The notes below the pieces were generated by a model. The model saw only the letters and a program-made list of their open reading frames with translations, searched no databases and was not told the DNA's origin. A program made the position numbers and the translations under genes. Shown piece after piece: positions 39,784 to 49,570 of a DNA stretch of 64,000 nucleotides; the stretch's first letter is position 1; every line of letters begins with the position of its first letter. This DNA is from Blastopirellula sediminis (GTDB lineage: Bacteria > Planctomycetota > Planctomycetia > Pirellulales > Pirellulaceae), in the NCBI RefSeq assembly GCF_020966755.1, contig NZ_JAJKFT010000010.1:2258720-2322719 (forward strand), written 5' to 3'.

Positions 39784-40089
39784 ATGTTCGCCGAAGCTCT
39801 TCGCGGTCTGCTAAATCGCGTTACGAAGGGTACGGCCGCAAGCACGCCGACCCAGGAACCGACGCCGCACAAGCCGCCTGAAAAGGGAACGTATTACATT
39901 AAGTTTGACGCTCACTCGCCAGAGACCGGTCCGTTTACGAAATCGGAACTACGGGCCCTGGCGGAGGATCGTCTCATTCATAAGCGTTCCCTCATTCGGT
40001 CAGGAAAGACTGACTGGTATCAGATTTCGAATGTCAAAGGCCTAGGACTGCCGCTCATCGAGCCGCCGTCAGGCGATAAGATCCACTAA
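39784..40089 (+). CDS. GYF_2 (DUF4339) domain protein
   Basis: 101 residues. After a basic start (MFAEALRGLLNRVTKG) and a Thr/Pro linker, the GYF_2 domain runs from YYIKFDAHSPETGPFTKSEL through LAEDRLIHKRSLI to GKTDWYQISNV. These domains bind proline-rich or membrane partners in bacteria and often precede transmembrane proteins; here it stands alone. GAAGAG lies upstream of ATG 39784; an earlier in-frame GTG/ATG gives an extension without similarity. Partner unknown. Confidence 0.78.
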   Translation: MFAEALRGLLNRVTKGTAASTPTQEPTPHKPPEKGTYYIKFDAHSPETGPFTKSELRALAEDRLIHKRSLIRSGKTDWYQISNVKGLGLPLIEPPSGDKIH

Positions 40090-40091
40090 TC

Positions 40092-40115
40092 GACGTACGT
40101 TGCCCTACGTACGTC
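40092..40115. repeat. perfect 9-base palindrome between convergent genes
   Basis: GACGTACGT and ACGTACGTC pair around a 6-base loop, just after the GYF gene stop and 29 bases before the end of the convergent microprotein gene. No T-run on either side; a processing hairpin or protein site are both possible. Confidence 0.5.
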
Positions 40116-40143
40116 AATGATTAGCGGCGTCTTACCTTCTGGT

Positions 40144-40311
40144 TTACAGCAGCGTTGAAAAGATCATCGCTGCTGACATCGCGGTTACCCCAATCAGCAC
40201 AAGACTCTGTACGAATAGCGAGGCAATTTTTGCCTTTTGCATCTCCAGGTCTCCCTGCTTGGCTGCGATTGCGATTGCTCTGGCTCGTGGGGCACTCTTT
40301 TGCGGCGACAT
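40144..40311 (-). CDS. small single-helix membrane protein (55 residues)
   Basis: Starts MSPQKSAPRARAIAIAAKQG and ends with a hydrophobic helix SLFVQSLVLIGVTAMSAAMI then FSTLL. AGGAGG lies exactly 7 bases before ATG, the best SD in the window, which is why I call it a gene despite its size. The basic N-terminus and C-terminal anchor would give a tail-anchored or N-in topology. No family is recognised. Function unknown; the strong SD suggests high expression. Confidence 0.65.
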   Translation of the reverse strand: MSPQKSAPRARAIAIAAKQGDLEMQKAKIASLFVQSLVLIGVTAMSAAMIFSTLL

Positions 40312-40556
40312 ATTTCTTCCTCCTGAAAAAAAGGTGCTGACGAACGTAAAGCATCCGGCGTGCCGAAACTCGCGCAACCGGGACCGAATCGCGTAAGTCC
40401 CAATAAGGTCAAGAGTTCACCGTTTCGCTTTTGCGCAAACCATGGCGCAGCGTACCGACGAGACCGACTCGTGTCTCACGCTTGCGTCTCAATTTGAGAA
40501 GCTCAGCCGTTCGAGAACGCCAGCGAATTCGATAGCTAGCACGGACGCGAGCGTCG

Positions 40557-41357
40557 TTAATCCTTCACAAACGGAAAGGTCGCGTCGATCTCGGCGGCCG
40601 ATAGTTCGGCGAGAAACTTCCCCAGCCGCTCGGTCAGCTTGTCGAGCAGTTGCTCTCCCTTTTCGGGCGTCGACGCATGCGGATAGCCAGAGCCGCTATT
40701 GGTCGTCAGCAAGTGCCAGGGACGCGTAATTCCTACCCAGCCTTTCTCGAGCGCCTCGAACTGCATCGGGCGCTGACTGCCGGCGTCGGCATTGAGGGTG
40801 CCATCTTCCTTCTTGTCGACCAAGTGCCCTTGGCAGGCCATGATCAGCGACGTTTCCATTTCGCCGGCATGATCGTCCATGTGCTCGAAGATCTCAAAGT
40901 AATCTTCGGACGAGAGGACGCGGAACCAATTGCAGAGGAAGAGATGCGCTTCGGTCTTGCCGTACAATTCGCGCAAGAGCGGTTTGAAGTCGTTGCCGCC
41001 GTGACTGTTGAGCAACACCACTTTGCGAATGCCGCTTTCGACCAACGACTTCACCAGGTCAGCCACGACCAGAAAGAGCGTCGAAGGATTGACGTTCATC
41101 GCCAGCGGAAACTGGTTCATGTTCGTCTCGGTGCCGTATGGCATGGTCGGCAGCAAGATGACCTTGGCGCCTTGCTTGTGAGCCGCTTCGCAAATGCGCT
41201 CGCCGATGACCGTTCCTTCGTACATGTCGGTGCCGTAAGGAAGATGCAAGTTATGCGGCTCGGTGGCGCCAAGCGGCAACACGGCGACTTCGTATTGATG
41301 CTCTTTGACGTAGCCGTAATTTACTTCCGACAAGATCCAGGGGCGCATTCCGCTCAT
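40557..41357 (-). CDS. creatininase-family amidohydrolase
   Basis: 266 residues. Metal-binding motifs of the creatininase fold are intact: LPLGATEPHNLHLPYGTD (Glu, His, Asp), VLLNSHGGNDF, and DDHAGEMETSL. Family members hydrolyse creatinine or formamide-like cyclic amides (for example FAPy and mycofactocin-linked MftE). Substrate is unknown and no creatinine or mycofactocin genes are near. Either M1 or M4 could be the start. On the minus strand after a 245-base gap. Confidence 0.9.
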   Translation of the reverse strand: MSGMRPWILSEVNYGYVKEHQYEVAVLPLGATEPHNLHLPYGTDMYEGTVIGERICEAAHKQGAKVILLPTMPYGTETNMNQFPLAMNVNPSTLFLVVADLVKSLVESGIRKVVLLNSHGGNDFKPLLRELYGKTEAHLFLCNWFRVLSSEDYFEIFEHMDDHAGEMETSLIMACQGHLVDKKEDGTLNADAGSQRPMQFEALEKGWVGITRPWHLLTTNSGSGYPHASTPEKGEQLLDKLTERLGKFLAELSAAEIDATFPFVKD

Positions 41358-41418
41358 AGCGACATACCTTCGGCAAAGACCAGGGTGCTAGAAAACAAGA
41401 ACGCCGCCATTCTAACGA

Positions 41419-43230
41419 CTACTGGTCGCCGGTCGTAACCTGCAAGTCGGGGTGAGCCTGCTTGATTTTCGCAACTCCACCCGGGGTCGTCTGCGTGCGG
41501 CGCAAATCAAGCGCGCTTAACTGCGCACAGCGGGCAAGTTCCGCCAAGCCTGCGTCGGTGACCCGAGTAACTGCAAGTCGCAAGATCTGTAATCGATCGA
41601 GACTCGCGAGCGACTTGAGTCCAGCGTCGGTGATCGCCGTACCGCTCAGATCAAGTTCCGCGAGATTGGAGAGCTTCGCGATCGTCGGCATTGCGGCGTC
41701 GGTCGTCGCCGTGCCGCCGAGTCCTAAATCGCGCAGCTTCGGAGTTTGCAAATGCATCACGCCGCTGCTGGTCACGCGTGTGCCGGTCAGATCGAGCCAA
41801 TCCAAGTTGGGCAACTTGCCGATCGCTTCTAGCCCACTGTCTGTAACGGCAGTTCGGCCAAGCGCCAGATCAGCCGTCGGTCCCAGCGGATCAAGCTCGC
41901 CGAGCATCGCGTCGTCGACCTCAAGGAACTTCGCGTAATTGTCGTCGATTTGATTGGGGGCCAGCCCGGTCGTTTCTTCGAGCGACCGCGCGTGATCGCG
42001 GCCGAGATAAATCGTCCGCAGGTATTCGATAAACTTGCTGCGATGTGCGGCCGCGTCTCCATCCATCAGGTAATGGGCCAAGCCGGCCGCTTCGCTGTAC
42101 AAAGCGCGAATGTCGGTATGCTTTTGCAATTGCTCACGCGACATGCCGGTCAACTCTTGCACCGGCAAGTGAAACTCGCCGACCAGGCGGCGATTGCGGG
42201 CGAACTGCAGCCGCGACGCATCAAAGCCGCCGATCGTGCAGTAGCCGTCGAACATCCGGACCGACTCCATGTAGAGCGCGGCGCCTTCAATCGCCCAGAA
42301 GTTCGCCTCCGTTCCAATATCTTCCGGCGCCGAGCGGTACTCATGAAAAAGCTGATGCGTCGCTTCATGGAGCCAGGTCGATTGCGCCGCCGCATCGTCG
42401 GAGGCGAAGAAGTAGGCTTCTTCCTTGTTGAAGAGATAGATGCCGAGAGTCATCGCCGCTTGCGGTTCGAGCGGCGTCAGGTAGTCGACGTACTCTTGCT
42501 GCGAGCGGAAGTAAGCGATGCGGAACTTCTTGCGACTCGGGGTTGGCGACGCGCCGTCGAAGTAGCTTTGCAACTGACGCTGGTTGCTCCAGTAGTCGAA
42601 GAAGGTCTGCTCCCACGCCGAGTAAAGCTGCTCCAGCTTTTCGGCCAGTTCCAGTCCCGCCTTCTCGCTATGGTTGGTGCTGATCTCAAAGTGAGGCGAT
42701 TCGATCAACCAGTAGGTCTTCGCTGGCCAGGGGAATTTCGGATGGTCGAGTCGAAGTTGTTTCACCCGGGTTGTGACGCCAGGACGGCGCCAGACGCCGC
42801 TTACCTGGCGATAGCCCAGGATGCGCCGCGCTTCGGCGTGATCCGGATTCTCGCGGAGCACGTCATGAATCAGACGATAAGCGACGTCGGCACGATCAGC
42901 GGCCAACTCTTGCTTGGCCAGCGCAAAGAGTTGCTCGGCGTAATCGCGACGGAGGGACGTCAGTTTCTCATACCAAAAGGAGACCAACTGCGTCGGCTGA
43001 CCGGTTGGCTTGAGCGGATCGCTCTCAGGAACCATTACCGCGTAGTTGTAGATCGGTCGACGCGTCAGAAACCAGTCGCGGGTCGCTGCCGCCTCGCGGG
43101 TCATCTTCAGCTCGTCGCACTTGTCGGCCAGCTGCGTCAGTTCGGTTTGAAAGCGTGCGTCGAGCGACGCGCGGTCCAGCGTTGGATCGGCGGCCAGCAG
43201 CGACAAACTGATGAGGAGCGGAGCGAGCAC
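41419..43230 (-). CDS. secreted DUF1570-type gluzincin-like protein with leucine-rich repeats
   Basis: 603 residues. A short signal peptide (MLAPLLISLSLLAA) opens the chain. Residues 175-400 are the DUF1570-like domain with HEATH (288-292) and the third ligand Glu in WAIEG (315), a zinc-peptidase arrangement. Residues 440-600 are leucine-rich repeats: VTDSGLEAIGKLPNLDWLDL, then similar blocks ending VTDAGLAELARCAQLSALDL. Peptidase activity is inference. LRR style matches that of the CXXCH-LRR protein at 38.5 kb. The next gene upstream on this strand is 139 bases away behind a terminator. Confidence 0.85.
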   Translation of the reverse strand: MLAPLLISLSLLAADPTLDRASLDARFQTELTQLADKCDELKMTREAAATRDWFLTRRPIYNYAVMVPESDPLKPTGQPTQLVSFWYEKLTSLRRDYAEQLFALAKQELAADRADVAYRLIHDVLRENPDHAEARRILGYRQVSGVWRRPGVTTRVKQLRLDHPKFPWPAKTYWLIESPHFEISTNHSEKAGLELAEKLEQLYSAWEQTFFDYWSNQRQLQSYFDGASPTPSRKKFRIAYFRSQQEYVDYLTPLEPQAAMTLGIYLFNKEEAYFFASDDAAAQSTWLHEATHQLFHEYRSAPEDIGTEANFWAIEGAALYMESVRMFDGYCTIGGFDASRLQFARNRRLVGEFHLPVQELTGMSREQLQKHTDIRALYSEAAGLAHYLMDGDAAAHRSKFIEYLRTIYLGRDHARSLEETTGLAPNQIDDNYAKFLEVDDAMLGELDPLGPTADLALGRTAVTDSGLEAIGKLPNLDWLDLTGTRVTSSGVMHLQTPKLRDLGLGGTATTDAAMPTIAKLSNLAELDLSGTAITDAGLKSLASLDRLQILRLAVTRVTDAGLAELARCAQLSALDLRRTQTTPGGVAKIKQAHPDLQVTTGDQ

Positions 43231-43306
43231 GTTTCTCGGACGTTCGACGGGGGCGATGCGGCGAAGGGGTATCTTTTAGTCTACTTTCCCGGTTGGTTTT
43301 CGGCAC

Positions 43307-43338
43307 GAAAAAGGCCGCTGGAACAGATCCAGCGGCCT
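43307..43338 (-). terminator. intrinsic terminator of the sugar epimerase-like gene
   Basis: On the minus strand AGGCCGCTGGA and TCCAGCGGCCT pair perfectly around TCTGT and are followed by T5, 32 bases after the stop at 43370. Confidence 0.93.
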
Positions 43339-43369
43339 CGGATTGTAGCGATATTAGCGACGAATTCGC

Positions 43370-44374
43370 TTATTGCTTCTCTTTGTCGAACGCGGCGTCG
43401 AAGGCGACGTTGCTCGGCGTGAAGTCCATGTCGCGGACGAACTGGCACGATTCTTCGGCGCCGTGCATCCGGTCCATGCCCGAGTCTTCCCATTCGACCG
43501 ACAGCGGTCCTTGGTAGCCGATGTCGTTCAGAGCGCGGATGATCTCTTCAAAGTTGACGCCGCCGTGGCCCGGGCTGCGGAAGTTCCAACCGCGGCGATA
43601 GTCGCCGAAGTCGATGTGGCTTCCCAGGATGCCGCTCTTGCCGTTCAGCGTGACGATCGCGTCTTTGACGTGGACGTTGTAGATGCGATCGGGGAAGGCG
43701 CGGATGAATTCGACCGGATCAATCCCTTGCCACAGCAAGTGGCTCGGATCGAAGTTGAAGCCGAACTCTTCGCGACCGCCGACCGCGTCCAGGGCTCGCT
43801 GAGCCGAGTAGATGTCGAAGGCGATTTCGGTCGGGTGAACTTCCAGGGCGAACTTCACGCCGCATTCGCCGAAGACGTCGAGGATCGGATTCCAGCGATC
43901 GGCGAACAGCTGGAAGCCGTCGTCGATCATCTTGGGAGGAACCGGCGGGAAGCTGTAGAGCAAGTGCCAGATGCTGCTGCCGGTAAAGCCGTTCACCACG
44001 TCGACGCCGAACTTTTGAGCGGCGCGAGCGGTCGCTTTCATTTCTTCCGCGGCGCGAGCGTTGACGCCGGCCGGATCGCCGTCGCCCCAAACGTAGGCGG
44101 GCAGGATCGACTTGTGACGTTCGTCAATGATGTCGCAGACCGCCTGGCCGACCAAGTGCGCACTGATCGCAAGGCACTGCAGGTCATACTTCTCCAGCTG
44201 TTCCCGCTTCTTTTCGCAGTAGTCGGCTTCGGCGTTGGCGCGATCGACTTCGAAGTGGTCCCCCCAGCAGGCGAGTTCCAGGCCGTCGAAACCGAAGTCG
44301 CGCATCGCCTTGGCCATGTCGTCCAGTTTCAAGTCGGCCCATTGTCCGGTGAACATCATAACGGGTCGTGCCAT
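43370..44374 (-). CDS. sugar phosphate isomerase/epimerase-like TIM-barrel protein
   Basis: 334 residues of the xylose isomerase-like (AP_endonuc_2) family. Metal/sugar ligands: FALEVHPTE (Glu), FNFDPSHL (Asp), YNVHVKDA (His) and LSVEWEDSG (Glu). Related proteins isomerise or epimerise keto-sugars and inositols; the exact substrate is not visible. Start [10 protein letters not shown] at 44374. No signal peptide, so cytoplasmic. The leader has a strong hairpin 53-86 bases upstream of the ATG. Confidence 0.9.
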   Translation of the reverse strand: MARPVMMFTGQWADLKLDDMAKAMRDFGFDGLELACWGDHFEVDRANAEADYCEKKREQLEKYDLQCLAISAHLVGQAVCDIIDERHKSILPAYVWGDGDPAGVNARAAEEMKATARAAQKFGVDVVNGFTGSSIWHLLYSFPPVPPKMIDDGFQLFADRWNPILDVFGECGVKFALEVHPTEIAFDIYSAQRALDAVGGREEFGFNFDPSHLLWQGIDPVEFIRAFPDRIYNVHVKDAIVTLNGKSGILGSHIDFGDYRRGWNFRSPGHGGVNFEEIIRALNDIGYQGPLSVEWEDSGMDRMHGAEESCQFVRDMDFTPSNVAFDAAFDKEKQ

Positions 44375-44426
44375 GTGGAGCTCCTCTTAGGCGTCGTAGA
44401 TAGATAGGAAGGGGTGTGGCGATCGC

Positions 44427-44460
44427 GTGCGACCTGATCTCGCCGCCAGGCGGGTCGCAC
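44427..44460 (-). promoter_or_regulatory. leader hairpin of the sugar epimerase-like gene
   Basis: GTGCGACC and GGTCGCAC form perfect 8-base outer arms, with an inner CGCC/GGCG stem. It lies in the 5' region of the minus-strand gene starting at 44374. There is no T-run, so it may be a leader structure or operator. Confidence 0.4.
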
Positions 44461-44540
44461 GAAACAGGTATTTTGCCCCTTCCCAAGCCGGCGTGCAACC
44501 TGTCGCCTGAGAAGCGCACAGCGGCGCCAAGAATGGCGAG

Positions 44541-44596
44541 CAAGAAAAGGGGAGAGGACGAGTCCAGTGGTTGTCGCCTGGTGGACTCGCCCTCTC
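44541..44596 (-). terminator. intrinsic terminator of the sigma factor gene
   Basis: On the minus strand GAGAGG-G-CGAGTCCA pairs with TGGACTCG-T-CCTCTC over 14 base pairs, then CCCCTTTT, 42 bases after the sigma stop. Confidence 0.8.
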
Positions 44597-44637
44597 ACGC
44601 ACCCAAAGATTGAGAGCCTTATCGCGAAGGTCGGGCC

Positions 44638-46170
<1,533 letters not shown>

Positions 46171-46347
46171 TAGGTGCGTTCTCCACAAGAGTTCTGACTG
46201 GGCGACCGCGAGTCAGCGATCAGGCGACGATCCACATAGAAGCAGCGTCCGTGCCGAACCCATACCGAACGGTCGCAAATCGACCTAAACGCAGTCCCTC
46301 ACACGCTTTAAAATTTTGTAGCGACGCCTCCTGGGCGATTTTCATGT

Positions 46348-46369
46348 TGCCGGAGAGCATCATCCGGCA
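46348..46369. repeat. hairpin in the sigma factor leader
   Basis: TGCCGGA and TCCGGCA pair around an 8-base loop, about 180 bases upstream of the sigma factor ATG on the minus strand. Confidence 0.4.
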
Positions 46370-46623
46370 TGGTTTGGTGATAACGAACAACGACAGCAAG
46401 CCTCGGATTAGCTGTTTGGAAGGTGGGGACCCTGGCCGGAAGATTGATAGAACTCCTTTAAGCGTTACTAATTAGGTCTGTTTCAACCGCGCCAAAGTTC
46501 CACAAAACTGCGGGAATAAGCGACGTTGATCAGACGCAACATGTTCGATTCTTCACTTATGCCCCCGACGGGGATAATCCCTGTAATGGCGATATTTATC
46601 GTAAGTCTTTACTGCTAGATGAC

Positions 46624-46653
46624 TTGTCGCGATTCTGCGGTTTTCGCTATTAT
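46624..46653 (+). promoter_or_regulatory. candidate promoter of the crotonase gene
   Basis: TTGTCG, 18-base spacer, TATTAT; ends 51 bases before the GTG start at 46704. Confidence 0.5.
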
Positions 46654-46703
46654 GAAAACAGCGGAATTATTCCAACTGTCCGTCGCAACCGGTCGAGGCT
46701 GGC

Positions 46704-47501
46704 GTGATCAAAATGAGCGAACCGATCGTTGTCGTAAAAAAGCATGTCCCGCTCGGGACGATCATTTTGAACCGTCCAGAGAAGCGCAACGCACTCTCAC
46801 GGGCGATGGTCGAGGACCTGGAGCAGGCGTTTCGCGACCTGCATGCCGAGAAGAGCGTGCGAGCGGTTTTGCTGACCGGAGCCGGCAGTGCGTTCTGCTC
46901 TGGCTTGGACTTGGCCGAAATGCATGCCGCGGCCGGCGAAGAAGACTCGTTCGATCGCTGGCGCGACGACGTGGTGCGGCTCCGCGACTTGTACGAAGTG
47001 ATGCTCCGCTTCCCCAAGCCGATCATCGCCGCGGTCAATGGACCAGCCGTCGCGGGAGGAGCGGGACTCGTGCTCGCGGCCGACTTTGCGATCGCTTGTT
47101 CCGCAGCGACGTTCGGCTTTCCGGAGCCGCGACGCGGCGTGATCTCCGGGATCTGCGCTCCGCTGCTGACCTTCCGCGTTGGCGGATCGCATGCGGCCCG
47201 GCTGCTGCTGATGGCCGAGACGATCACCGCCCAGCGAGCCGAAGCGATCGGCGTCTTTCAAGAGTTGGTTCCCCACGAAAAGCTGTGGGCCCGGGGGATG
47301 GAAATCGCCAATGAGATCGCCCTCTCAGCGGACGAAGCGATTCAGTTGACTAAGCGAATGCTGAACGAAACGATCGGCGAAACGCTGGAAACTTTCCTCT
47401 CCGCCGGCGCCGCCGCCAGCGCGACCAGCCGCACTACCGAAGCGGCCGCCGAAGGAATGAAGGCGTTCCTGGAGAAACGCGAGCCGAAATGGCCGACGTA
47501 G
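46704..47501 (+). CDS. enoyl-CoA hydratase/isomerase family protein (crotonase fold)
   Basis: 265 residues. The oxyanion-hole segments AGSAFCSGLDLAEM and GPAVAGGAGLVLAADF are intact, and FGFPEPRRGVISG carries the acidic residue seen in hydratases. A C-terminal helical domain follows. It acts on acyl-CoA thioesters; exact reaction unknown. GTG 46704 is used because GAGG lies 5 bases upstream; ATG 46713 (MSEPIV) would have it 14 bases away. Single gene ending near a REP pair. Confidence 0.88.
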   Translation: MIKMSEPIVVVKKHVPLGTIILNRPEKRNALSRAMVEDLEQAFRDLHAEKSVRAVLLTGAGSAFCSGLDLAEMHAAAGEEDSFDRWRDDVVRLRDLYEVMLRFPKPIIAAVNGPAVAGGAGLVLAADFAIACSAATFGFPEPRRGVISGICAPLLTFRVGGSHAARLLLMAETITAQRAEAIGVFQELVPHEKLWARGMEIANEIALSADEAIQLTKRMLNETIGETLETFLSAGAAASATSRTTEAAAEGMKAFLEKREPKWPT

Positions 47502-47508
47502 GAACTCG

Positions 47509-47614
47509 TGGTGCCATGCTCTTGCCGCGTCTTCGCGGGATGAGCATGTCTTCATTGCGTAATACCAGGGCAAAGACATGCTCACTCGGCTATCGCCGTG
47601 AGAGCATGGCACCA
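47509..47614. repeat. pair of inverted REP-like palindromes (REPIN-like)
   Basis: Copy B (47509-47552) and copy C (47571-47614, opposite orientation) each start TGGTGCCATGCTC and end TGAGCATGTCTT, with an 18-base spacer. They match the single copy at 25832-25876. In B the stem is CGCG/CGCG where the single copy has GGCG/CGCC: both sides changed together, so pairing is kept. The pair lies exactly between two convergent genes. Confidence 0.85.
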
Positions 47615-47619
47615 TGAAT

Positions 47620-47889
47620 CTACGCGAACAGCCAGGCGGCTGTTCCGGCGCCAAGCACCGCGGCGCCTAGCAGGATCATCCCGCTGCAACCGACCGAACT
47701 GGCTTTGTCGAGTTCGCCGTCGGCGACCATTTTCGCTTCGATTTGCTCGACCAGATCTTTCGCTTCTTTGAGCCCGCGTCCGGTCTGTTCGCGAAGGAGC
47801 TTGATCGCGGCGATCTTCTGGCGTTCTTTGATCAGCCGTTTGATTTCGTCGAGTTGACCATCGGTCGAATCTTCGTTTTCTACGTCCAT
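47620..47889 (-). CDS. membrane-anchored protein with ribosomal L7/L12 C-terminal-like domain
   Basis: 89 residues. An acidic start (MDVENEDSTDGQ) is followed by a helix, IKRLIKERQKIAAIKLLREQ then TGRGLKEAKDLVEQIEAKM, which matches the L7/L12 C-terminal domain (the T-G-x-G-L-K-E-A-K-x-L-V-E signature). A C-terminal membrane helix (SGMILLGAAVLGAGTAAWLF) follows. The L12 domain recruits translation factors on the ribosome; here on a membrane anchor its role is unknown. ATG 47889 is used as the frame upstream lacks similarity. Confidence 0.75.
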   Translation of the reverse strand: MDVENEDSTDGQLDEIKRLIKERQKIAAIKLLREQTGRGLKEAKDLVEQIEAKMVADGELDKASSVGCSGMILLGAAVLGAGTAAWLFA

Positions 47890-48137
47890 GAAACAACTTT
47901 CTTTTGGCGACCTAAAAGTGGGGCGGCGGTTCCGAAGTGTAGCCCATATCACGCTGTTGCCAACGGTAGGGGCGAAACCGACGTCGATTGGGGTCCCGGA
48001 TGGAACAATCTTGGCGATTTTACGGCGAAGTCGTCTTGTGCGGCGGGCGATGGCTCTTGAAAATTCGACGTGACAGGTCGCATGCGGTCTAAGCCGCGTC
48101 CTTGCCTTCCGTTTCCCACCTAGGACATCGCCACTCC

Positions 48138-49487
48138 ATGTCTGACTCTCCTCGACTAACTTTCGTCCAGTGGACGGTCTGCGTGATCGCCGCGATCGGG
48201 TTCGCCTTTGATATCTACGAACTGCTGATGCTGCCGCTGATCGTGCGGCCGGCGCTGCAAGAGTTGATCGGAGCGGCGCCGGGATCGCCGCAGTTCAATC
48301 TCTGGGTGGGGCTCCTCTTCTTCGTGCCGGCGATGGTCGGCGGCGTCTTCGGTTTGGTCGGGGGGTACCTGACCGACTTGCTCGGTCGACGACGCGTGTT
48401 GGTCGCGAGCATTTTGCTCTACGCGATTTCCGCCTTTGCGTCGGGGTTCAGCCCGAATGTATACGTGCTGCTTGTGCTCCGCTGTTTCACCTTCATCGGC
48501 GTCTGCGTCGAATTCGTCGCGGCGGTCGCGTGGTTGGCCGAATTGTTCCCCGATCCCAAACGTCGCGAAGCGGTCCTCGGTTTCACCCAGGCCTTTTCGT
48601 CGATCGGCGGGATGCTGGTGACCGGCGCCAACATGCTGGCGATCCACTACGGCTCGCACTTGCCGGAGATCATGGGGGGACATGAAGCGTGGCGCTACAC
48701 GCTCATCTCCGGCGTGATCCCGGCGATTCCGCTTCTCGTGATTCGACCGTTCCTGCCGGAGTCGCCCGCTTGGGCCGAAAAGAAAGCGGCCGGTACGCTC
48801 AAACGGCCGAGCATCGCACAGCTCTTCTCGCCCGAACTGCGGCGAACGACGATCGTCACCACGATCATGTTCGCCTGCTCGTACGGCATCGCATTCGGCG
48901 CTTTGCAGCAAACGCCGCGTATCGTGCCGGGCTTGCCGCAGGTGAAGGAAATGACCGCTGACAAGCCGGTGCCTGAGCAAAAGAAGATCGAACAAGCGGT
49001 CGCCGCCGAAGTAAACGGCGTGCAGGAAATCGGCGGTTTAGTGGGACGTTTCATCTTGGCGGTCCTGGCGCTGGTCGTCGTCAGCCGCGTGGCGCTGATT
49101 CGGCTCTTCTTGGTGCCGGCCCTCTTCTTCGTTCCGTTTCTCTATTACTACCCGGCTCGCTACAACTTAGACATGCTCCATTACGGGATCTTTCTCGCGG
49201 GCGTGCTGACCGTCGGGCAGTTCAGCTTTTGGGGGAATTACCTACCACGGGTTTACCCGCTCCACTTGCGAGGGACCGGCGAAAGCTTCGCGGCCAACAT
49301 TGGCGGCCGGATGTTCGGCACTTCGTTCGCCATGGTGACGTCGCTGTTGGCGAGCGTGATGCCGGATAAGTCGACCGCATTGGCGGCCGCCGCGGTCGCG
49401 TTCTTCGTCTGCGCCGTGGGGGTGATCGCTTCGTTCTTCTTGCCGGAACCGCCGGCCGAGGACATTGACGAGCAATTTGGGGAGTGA
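48138..49487 (+). CDS. MFS transporter (sugar/organic acid symporter type)
   Basis: 449 residues, 12 predicted helices. The first helix (VCVIAAIGFAFDIYELLML) and the loop GGYLTDLLGRRRVLVASI are typical of the MHS/AAHS-like MFS branch. A cytoplasmic/periplasmic loop of about 40 charged residues (MTADKPVPEQKKIEQAVAAE) sits between helices 7 and 8. It most likely imports a sugar acid or organic acid with H+. ATG 48138 is used; an upstream ATG adds a His-rich stretch. Confidence 0.85.
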   Translation: MSDSPRLTFVQWTVCVIAAIGFAFDIYELLMLPLIVRPALQELIGAAPGSPQFNLWVGLLFFVPAMVGGVFGLVGGYLTDLLGRRRVLVASILLYAISAFASGFSPNVYVLLVLRCFTFIGVCVEFVAAVAWLAELFPDPKRREAVLGFTQAFSSIGGMLVTGANMLAIHYGSHLPEIMGGHEAWRYTLISGVIPAIPLLVIRPFLPESPAWAEKKAAGTLKRPSIAQLFSPELRRTTIVTTIMFACSYGIAFGALQQTPRIVPGLPQVKEMTADKPVPEQKKIEQAVAAEVNGVQEIGGLVGRFILAVLALVVVSRVALIRLFLVPALFFVPFLYYYPARYNLDMLHYGIFLAGVLTVGQFSFWGNYLPRVYPLHLRGTGESFAANIGGRMFGTSFAMVTSLLASVMPDKSTALAAAAVAFFVCAVGVIASFFLPEPPAEDIDEQFGE

Positions 49488-49570
49488 AATCGCCGGCACT
49501 CGGCTAGAGCCGCTGCGGTGAATTGGCATAGAATCTAGGCGTTACGTCACGCGCTTAGGAATCGCTAGCT

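Larger units (their letters stand above)
46171..46703. other. long divergent region between sigma factor and crotonase genes
   Basis: 533 bases, the largest gene-free stretch here. It holds a promoter candidate for the crotonase gene (46624-46653), a hairpin TGCCGGA/TCCGGCA (46348-46369), and AT-rich blocks with weak minus-strand -10 boxes. The long leader ahead of the sigma gene suggests more than one promoter or leader control. A 74-codon frame at 46251 (GTG start, no SD) is not convincing. Confidence 0.5.

Noticed and set aside
41950-43422. 490-codon open frame antisense to the DUF1570-LRR gene
   Set aside because: No start signal or motif; the opposite strand has a signal peptide, HEATH motif and LRRs.
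46251-46475. 74-codon frame in the sigma/crotonase gap
   Set aside because: GTG start without SD and no recognisable features.
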